Position numbers and translations under genes: made by a program. This document shows, piece after piece, positions 14,138 through 18,140 of a stretch of 18,140 nucleotides of DNA. This stretch comes from ZC4RG20 sp035760685. GTDB taxonomy: Bacteria > Pseudomonadota > Gammaproteobacteria > Steroidobacterales > Rariloculaceae. The notes below the pieces were generated by a model. The model worked only from the letters and a program-made list of their open reading frames with translations. It had not been told where the DNA came from and ran no database searches. The first letter of the stretch is position 1, and the number at the start of each line of letters is the position of its first letter. The stretch is from assembly GCA_035760685.1 (NCBI GenBank), contig DASTSM010000116.1, positions 1 through 18,140 on the forward strand, read 5' to 3'.

Positions 14138-14971
14138 ATGAGTGCCCAGACTGCCATGAATACCGAAGTCGCCGCGAGCGGCGAGGCCGCACCGCTGATC
14201 AAGCTAGAGGACCTCAAGAAGGTGTTCTATGCCGATGAGGTCGAGACGCATGCGCTCTCGGGCGTGCACCTCGACATCAACGAAGGCGATTACGTGTCCA
14301 TCTCGGGTCCGTCGGGCTGCGGCAAGTCGACGCTGCTTTCGATCATCGGGCTGCTCGACACGCCGAGCGGCGGCCGCTACTGGCTGAACGGCACGCCCGT
14401 CGAGGACCTCGACCGCGCGCAGCGCGCCCGCATCCGCAACAAGGAAATCGGCTTCGTGTTCCAGGCGTTCAACCTCATCGGGGATCTGACCGTTTACGAG
14501 AACGTCGAGCTCCCGCTCACGTACCGGCAGGGCATGGGCTCGAGCGAGCGCAAGCAGCGCGTGCAGGAAGCGCTCGAGCGCGTGAACATGGCGCACCGGC
14601 TCCGCCACTATCCGTCGCAGCTCTCGGGCGGCCAGCAGCAGCGCGTCGCGGTCGCGCGCGCTCTGGTCGGCAAGCCCTCGGTTCTGCTCGCCGACGAGCC
14701 GACGGGCAACCTCGACTCGAAGAACGGCGAGGCCGTCATGGCGCTCCTCTCCGAGCTGCACGCGGACGGCGCGACGATCTGCATGGTCACGCACGATCCG
14801 CGCTACGCCGCCTACGCGCACCGCGAGATCCACATGTTCGACGGCCGCATCGTCGACGAGGAGACGCTGATCCGGCTCCGCGAGGAAGAGGACCGGCGCA
14901 TCGCCGAGCAGGCGAAGCGGGGACGCGTCAATCTCGCGGCGGCGCTGGCCGAGGCGGATCGAACGGACTGA
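14138..14971 (+). CDS. ABC transporter ATP-binding protein, MacB/LolD type (277 aa)
   Basis: This is a complete nucleotide-binding domain. It has Walker A GPSGCGKST (57-65), Q-loop VFQAFNLIGDLTVYENVELPL (Gln109), signature LSGGQQQ (162-168), Walker B VLLADEP (182-188) with catalytic Glu187, D-loop NLDS and switch His219 (MVTHD). ENVELPLTYR and the early GLLDTPSGGRYWLNG pattern place it in the MacB/LolD/FtsE-like group that energises mechanotransmission transporters rather than classic importers. It is longer than the usual 225-235 residues: the last about 40 (IRLREEEDRRIAEQAKRGRVNLAAALAEADRTD) form a charged helix. A modest GAGG lies upstream of ATG 14138. The adaptor gene precedes it. No permease gene follows, because the next gene is convergent. 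Its permease must be elsewhere. Confidence 0.93.
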   Translation: MSAQTAMNTEVAASGEAAPLIKLEDLKKVFYADEVETHALSGVHLDINEGDYVSISGPSGCGKSTLLSIIGLLDTPSGGRYWLNGTPVEDLDRAQRARIRNKEIGFVFQAFNLIGDLTVYENVELPLTYRQGMGSSERKQRVQEALERVNMAHRLRHYPSQLSGGQQQRVAVARALVGKPSVLLADEPTGNLDSKNGEAVMALLSELHADGATICMVTHDPRYAAYAHREIHMFDGRIVDEETLIRLREEEDRRIAEQAKRGRVNLAAALAEADRTD

Positions 14972-14990
14972 AGGCCGTCCGTTCCTCTTC
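14961..14990. terminator. Terminator-like hairpin between convergent ATPase and CMD genes
   Basis: GAACGGAC (14961-14968) and GTCCGTTC (14977-14984) form a perfect 8-bp stem; the ATPase stop TGA (14969-14971) lies in the loop. The plus-strand stem is followed by a pyrimidine-rich CTCTTC. Only 21 bases separate the two convergent stop codons, so this hairpin probably serves both transcripts. Confidence 0.55.
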
Positions 14991-14992
14991 GA

Positions 14993-15691
14993 TCACGGCG
15001 GCGGCCGGGACCCGCGGGGCGGCAGCAGCGCCGGCCGGTCCGGCGGCAGGTGCTGGTCGATGGCCGTCAGCACCATGCCGACCATGACGTAGTCGCCCAT
15101 GACCGTCACGAGCTCGACGACGCCCTTCCTGCCGAAGAGCTTTACGGCCTCGGCGTAGAGGTCCGGATCGACCTTGTGCTCGCGCATGAGCTGACGCCCG
15201 AGCTTGATGATCACCGTCTCCTCGGGGCTCAATCCGGCGGGCTCTCGGTCGTACTTGATCGTGTCGACGACCGCCTGCGGGGCGCCGAAGCGCAGCGCCG
15301 CGGGCTCGTGCGCCGAGTACTCGTACTGCTGCGCGATCTCCCACGTCGCGACAAGGATCGCGACTTCCGTATGCCGCGGGCTCAAGTCTCCGTGGTAGCG
15401 CAGGAAGCCGTTGAGATCGTTGATCGGGCCCGCGATGCCCGGGCTGTAGAGCGACATCGCCACCGGGCCCGTCTTCGGGGCCGGGCCGTCGCCGACGATG
15501 CGGTCATAGACCGCCTTGCCCGCGTCGTCGAGGTCGTCGCGCGTTAGGGGCGGCAGGCGCGTCAGCGAAACGGGATCGATGTCGGGCGGCAACGCGGCCG
15601 AGCGCTCGGCCGGCGTCTGGGCGAAGAGCGGGGCGGTGCAGAGCAGCGCGAGCGCCGCGGCCGCGGCTCGGCCGAGCACGAATGCGTTCAT
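14993..15691 (-). CDS. Secreted carboxymuconolactone-decarboxylase-family protein (232 aa)
   Basis: A signal peptide (1-24, ending PLFA) precedes an all-helical CMD/AhpD-fold domain (about 55-215). Conserved features are SLYSPGIAGPINDLNGFLRYHGDLSPRHTEVAILVAT and WEIAQQYEYSAHEPAA with Glu124 and His128, the group's usual Glu/His pair. The Cys-x-x-Cys of AhpD peroxidases is absent, so a thiol peroxidase role is unlikely; a lactone/decarboxylase-like or binding role is possible. Export to the periplasm is unusual for classical gamma-carboxymuconolactone decarboxylase. ATG 15691 follows GGAGGAAAA with good spacing, so the ten extra upstream codons are rejected. It lies directly downstream of the TonB-receptor terminator on the same strand, with just 29 bases between the T tract and its start codon. 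Confidence 0.88.
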   Translation of the reverse strand: MNAFVLGRAAAAALALLCTAPLFAQTPAERSAALPPDIDPVSLTRLPPLTRDDLDDAGKAVYDRIVGDGPAPKTGPVAMSLYSPGIAGPINDLNGFLRYHGDLSPRHTEVAILVATWEIAQQYEYSAHEPAALRFGAPQAVVDTIKYDREPAGLSPEETVIIKLGRQLMREHKVDPDLYAEAVKLFGRKGVVELVTVMGDYVMVGMVLTAIDQHLPPDRPALLPPRGSRPPP

Positions 15692-15720
15692 GCGGTTTTC
15701 CTCCGTCTTGTCGTCGTGCA

Positions 15721-15754
15721 AACAAAAAAAGCGCCGGCGGTCGCCCGCCGACGC
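15721..15754 (-). terminator. Intrinsic terminator of the TonB-receptor gene
   Basis: On the minus strand, a stem between 15754-15745 and 15740-15731 (ten positions with one C/A mismatch, 4-base loop) is followed at once by TTTTTTTGTT. This is a textbook intrinsic terminator, 50 bases after the receptor stop codon. It stands only 29 bases before the CMD gene start. Confidence 0.85.
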
Positions 15755-15763
15755 TTCGATTCT

Positions 15764-15788
15764 CGGCGGGGCGAAAGCCGCCCCGCCG
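15764..15788 (-). other. Second strong hairpin ahead of the terminator
   Basis: CGGCGGGGC (15764-15772) and GCCCCGCCG (15780-15788) form a perfect 9-bp stem with a 7-base loop, 15 bases after the receptor stop. With the following terminator it makes a double hairpin that may protect the receptor mRNA 3' end. Confidence 0.6.
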
Positions 15789-15803
15789 GCGCCTTGCGCG
15801 CGC

Positions 15804-18140
15804 TCAGAAGCGATACGTCAGTGAGGCGCCCGCCTCGCGCGGCCGCGCGACCGTCGCGAAGTCGTAGCCCCAGATGCCGTGGAAGAAGCCGGAGTCGATC
15901 ATGTACTTGTTCGTCAGGTTGGTCCCGAAGAACGACGCCGACCAGTTCTTGTTGCTCGGTTCGTAGGTGAGCCGCAGGTTCAGCACGCCCCAGCTGCCGC
16001 TCTCGTCGTAGCCGTCGGGTATGGCTTGATAGGCGCTCACGCGCAGGAACGGCGGCTCCCGCCAGAACTGGCCCTGGTAGTTGTAGTCGAGCCGTGACAT
16101 GAACGTGGCGCCGCCTTTGAGGTTGGCGGTGTGCTGGATGCCGATCGTGTAGCTGTTGTCCGGCGCATCCTCGAACTCGGTGCCGAGCGTGAGGGGCAGG
16201 TGACCCGACATCGTGCCCGGCGCGATCTTAGTGTAGCCCGTGTCGAGCAGGCCGCCGCCGAACGTCAGCAGCAGGCTGTCGATCGGAGCCCACGTGATCT
16301 CGACCTCGACGCCCTTGGCCTCGGCCTCGCCGACGTTCGTCGTGACGAGCGTCGGGATCTGCACGCCCGTGACGGGGTCGTAAACGACGCCCGCGGCCTG
16401 GAGATCGGCCCAGATCGTATCGAACACCGTCCAGTTGAAGCGGAGCTTGCCGCCCGCGAGATCCGAGCGCATGCCGATCTCGGTGTTCTTCAAGGTCGAC
16501 GGCTTATAAGGGATCAGCGTGCGGGTCGAGCCGATGATCGGCGCCGACACTCCGCCCGAGTTGAAGCCCTCCGCGTAGCTGATGTAGCCGTTCACGTGGT
16601 CGTTGAAGGTGCGCTGCAGCACGAACCGCGTCGTGTTCTTGTCGAACGAGAACGGCGTGTACGTGGCCGGGATGTCCGCTCCGGCATACGGGTTGCCGAC
16701 GGGCCAGATGACGGGGTCCAGCGGCTTCTTCGCGGTCGCCGCCGTTTGCGCCAAGCTGACCGAATAGCCGCTCTGGTCGTGGTGCCGAAGGCCGAGGGTC
16801 AGATCCAGCTTGTCCGTCAAGTGGATCGTCGCTTCGCCAAAGATCGCCCAGCCGTCCTGGCCCGACCGAGACAGCGTATCGAACGCGCCGCCGACGCCGC
16901 CGAAGTAGACCTGCTGGCAGGTCTGCCATGCGCCGCGGCCGGCGGGCGTGCTCGTGGCGGAGCCGCCGTAGTTGATGCCGTCCGCGCCGACCGTGCCCGG
17001 AACGAAGCGCATGTTGGCCGGGTTGTCCGTCGTCGATGGGGTCGGTTCGAGCGCCGCCCCCGCGGGATTGCAGGCGGGGTTCGCGAAGACCTTGAACGGA
17101 TCCATGAGCCCCTTCTGGAACTCGTTGACCTGCCAGCGCATGCCGCGCGCCTTGATGGTCTGATCCCAGTAGTAGACGCCGCCGAGCCACTCGACCTTGC
17201 CGTGGCCGCCCGTGATCTGAAGCTCTTGGCTCGTCACGTCGGTCTTGCTCAGGTTCTCGTCGAGGACGAGGTCGTACTGGCTGTTGTCCCAGTCGACGAT
17301 CGAGTTCGAATCCTGAGTGGTGGCCGCGCTGATGAACTGCAGCTTCATGTTGTCGGTCATCTGCCAGTTGAGCTCGACCGACGCCTGGTCCGTGTCGTAC
17401 TCGTTCGGCAACGTCGTGCCGGAACGGTTCTCCCACTTGCCGACCTTGCCGCCCGGGAAGCCGGCCACCTGGTTCGCCGGCACGAAGAACGGCTCGACCG
17501 GATTGCCGCGGTAATCGGTGCCGACGTAGGTGTACATCTCCGGCAGACCGATGATCGACTTGACCCAGTTCGGATTCGGGTCGTCGTACGTGCGGAACAT
17601 CGCATCCTGCACGCGCGGCTCGATGAAGGTGTTCGTGTTGCTCTGGTAGTTGAAGCGGAGGTCGACCTTGTCCGTCGGAGTCCAAAGGATGTCGCCCCGG
17701 TACACCTGCTGGTCGACGCCGCCGCCCTTTTGACCCGTCGTCAAGCTCGTGATGTAGCCGTCGCGATTCAGGATCGCGCCCGTCCACTTCGTCTTGACCT
17801 TGTCGCTGAGCGGCAGATCCACCGATGCCTTGACGTCGCGCCGATCGTACGAGCCCGTCGTGGCCGTAATGTTGCCCCCGAACTCGTCGCCCGGGCGCTT
17901 CGTCCAGATGCGGATCGCGCCGCCCGTCGAGTCGCGGCCGAACATCGTGCCCTGCGGGCCGCGCAGCACTTCGATGCGGTCGATGTCGACGAACTCTTGC
18001 GTCAAGAAGCCGGCCGTGCCGACCTGCCACACGCCGTCGATATAGGTACCGACGTTCGGGATGCCGCGCATGCGGAAGCTCGTGCCGCCCGTGCCGCCGC
18101 CGCCGCCCGTGATGACCACGTTCGGCACGCCTTGGCTCAC
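15804..18140 (-). CDS. TonB-dependent outer-membrane receptor, partial (778 aa visible; N terminus outside window)
   Basis: The frame runs to the window edge, so the signal peptide, TonB box and start of the plug lie upstream; the GTG at 18140 is not taken as the start. Visible parts: the plug (about 1-95) with TSFRMRGIPNVGTYIDGVWQ and the conserved IDRIEVLRGPQGTMFGRDSTGGAIRIWTKRP; then a 22-strand-type beta-barrel of alternating aromatic/polar strands (LRFNYQSNTNTF, VSYRDEG-like SYAEGFNSGG, LRFNWTVFDTIWADLQA); and the final ASLTYRF with C-terminal Phe, the outer-membrane insertion signal. The style (GRDSTGGAI, YAEGFNSGG) resembles receptors of sphingomonads, caulobacters and steroid- or terpenoid-degrading gammaproteobacteria. 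Substrate cannot be read. A CMD-like secreted protein gene follows beyond a double hairpin/terminator. Confidence 0.93.
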   Translation of the reverse strand: MSQGVPNVVITGGGGGTGGTSFRMRGIPNVGTYIDGVWQVGTAGFLTQEFVDIDRIEVLRGPQGTMFGRDSTGGAIRIWTKRPGDEFGGNITATTGSYDRRDVKASVDLPLSDKVKTKWTGAILNRDGYITSLTTGQKGGGVDQQVYRGDILWTPTDKVDLRFNYQSNTNTFIEPRVQDAMFRTYDDPNPNWVKSIIGLPEMYTYVGTDYRGNPVEPFFVPANQVAGFPGGKVGKWENRSGTTLPNEYDTDQASVELNWQMTDNMKLQFISAATTQDSNSIVDWDNSQYDLVLDENLSKTDVTSQELQITGGHGKVEWLGGVYYWDQTIKARGMRWQVNEFQKGLMDPFKVFANPACNPAGAALEPTPSTTDNPANMRFVPGTVGADGINYGGSATSTPAGRGAWQTCQQVYFGGVGGAFDTLSRSGQDGWAIFGEATIHLTDKLDLTLGLRHHDQSGYSVSLAQTAATAKKPLDPVIWPVGNPYAGADIPATYTPFSFDKNTTRFVLQRTFNDHVNGYISYAEGFNSGGVSAPIIGSTRTLIPYKPSTLKNTEIGMRSDLAGGKLRFNWTVFDTIWADLQAAGVVYDPVTGVQIPTLVTTNVGEAEAKGVEVEITWAPIDSLLLTFGGGLLDTGYTKIAPGTMSGHLPLTLGTEFEDAPDNSYTIGIQHTANLKGGATFMSRLDYNYQGQFWREPPFLRVSAYQAIPDGYDESGSWGVLNLRLTYEPSNKNWSASFFGTNLTNKYMIDSGFFHGIWGYDFATVARPREAGASLTYRF

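Overview
The window is a very GC-rich (roughly 70% by eye), gene-dense bacterial segment. The TonB-dependent outer-membrane receptor, PspA/IM30-type protein, OmpR-type two-component pair, RND-type adaptor and dispersed GGGGTCAGA repeat cluster point to a Gram-negative proteobacterium, most likely a high-GC gammaproteobacterium of the kind that degrades organic compounds. This placement is inferred from gene content only. No tRNA, rRNA, CRISPR, integrase or transposase was seen, and no gene-free stretch exceeds 300 bases.

Layout. (1) 1-2238, plus strand: the 3' end of an alpha/beta-hydrolase-domain protein, a coiled-coil protein of unknown function and a single-domain cupin. (2) 2298-4906, minus strand: a two-gene unit of a small secreted CHRD-domain protein and a periplasmic PQQ-type dehydrogenase with an N-terminal c-type cytochrome. 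(3) 4948-5123: a cluster of GGGGTCAGA-type inverted repeats that may supply part of the promoter for that unit. (4) 5134-7566, minus strand: a three-gene unit of PspA/IM30-like protein, polytopic membrane protein and exported VWA protein. The first two overlap by ATGA. (5) 7676-10367, plus strand: divergent from the PspA unit, an OmpR-type response regulator and its sensor kinase, preceded by an 11-bp-spaced direct repeat. (6) 10484-12613, plus strand: a double VOC-domain protein with a histone-H1-like lysine tail ending in an AT-hook-like motif, then a CPBP-family membrane protease. (7) 12773-14971, plus strand: a MacA-like periplasmic adaptor and a MacB/LolD-type ABC ATPase with no permease in the window. 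(8) 14993-18140, minus strand: a carboxymuconolactone-decarboxylase-like secreted protein downstream of a TonB-dependent receptor (truncated at the window edge), separated by a strong intrinsic terminator.

Functional reading. The hydrolase, quinohemoprotein, TonB receptor and CMD-like protein fit uptake and periplasmic oxidation of an organic substrate that cannot be named from sequence. The PspA-membrane-VWA unit facing a two-component system looks like an envelope-stress module and is the best candidate here for a poorly described system. The VOC/H1-tail fusion is the most unusual single protein. Three plus-strand genes may be transcribed with very short leaders or none.
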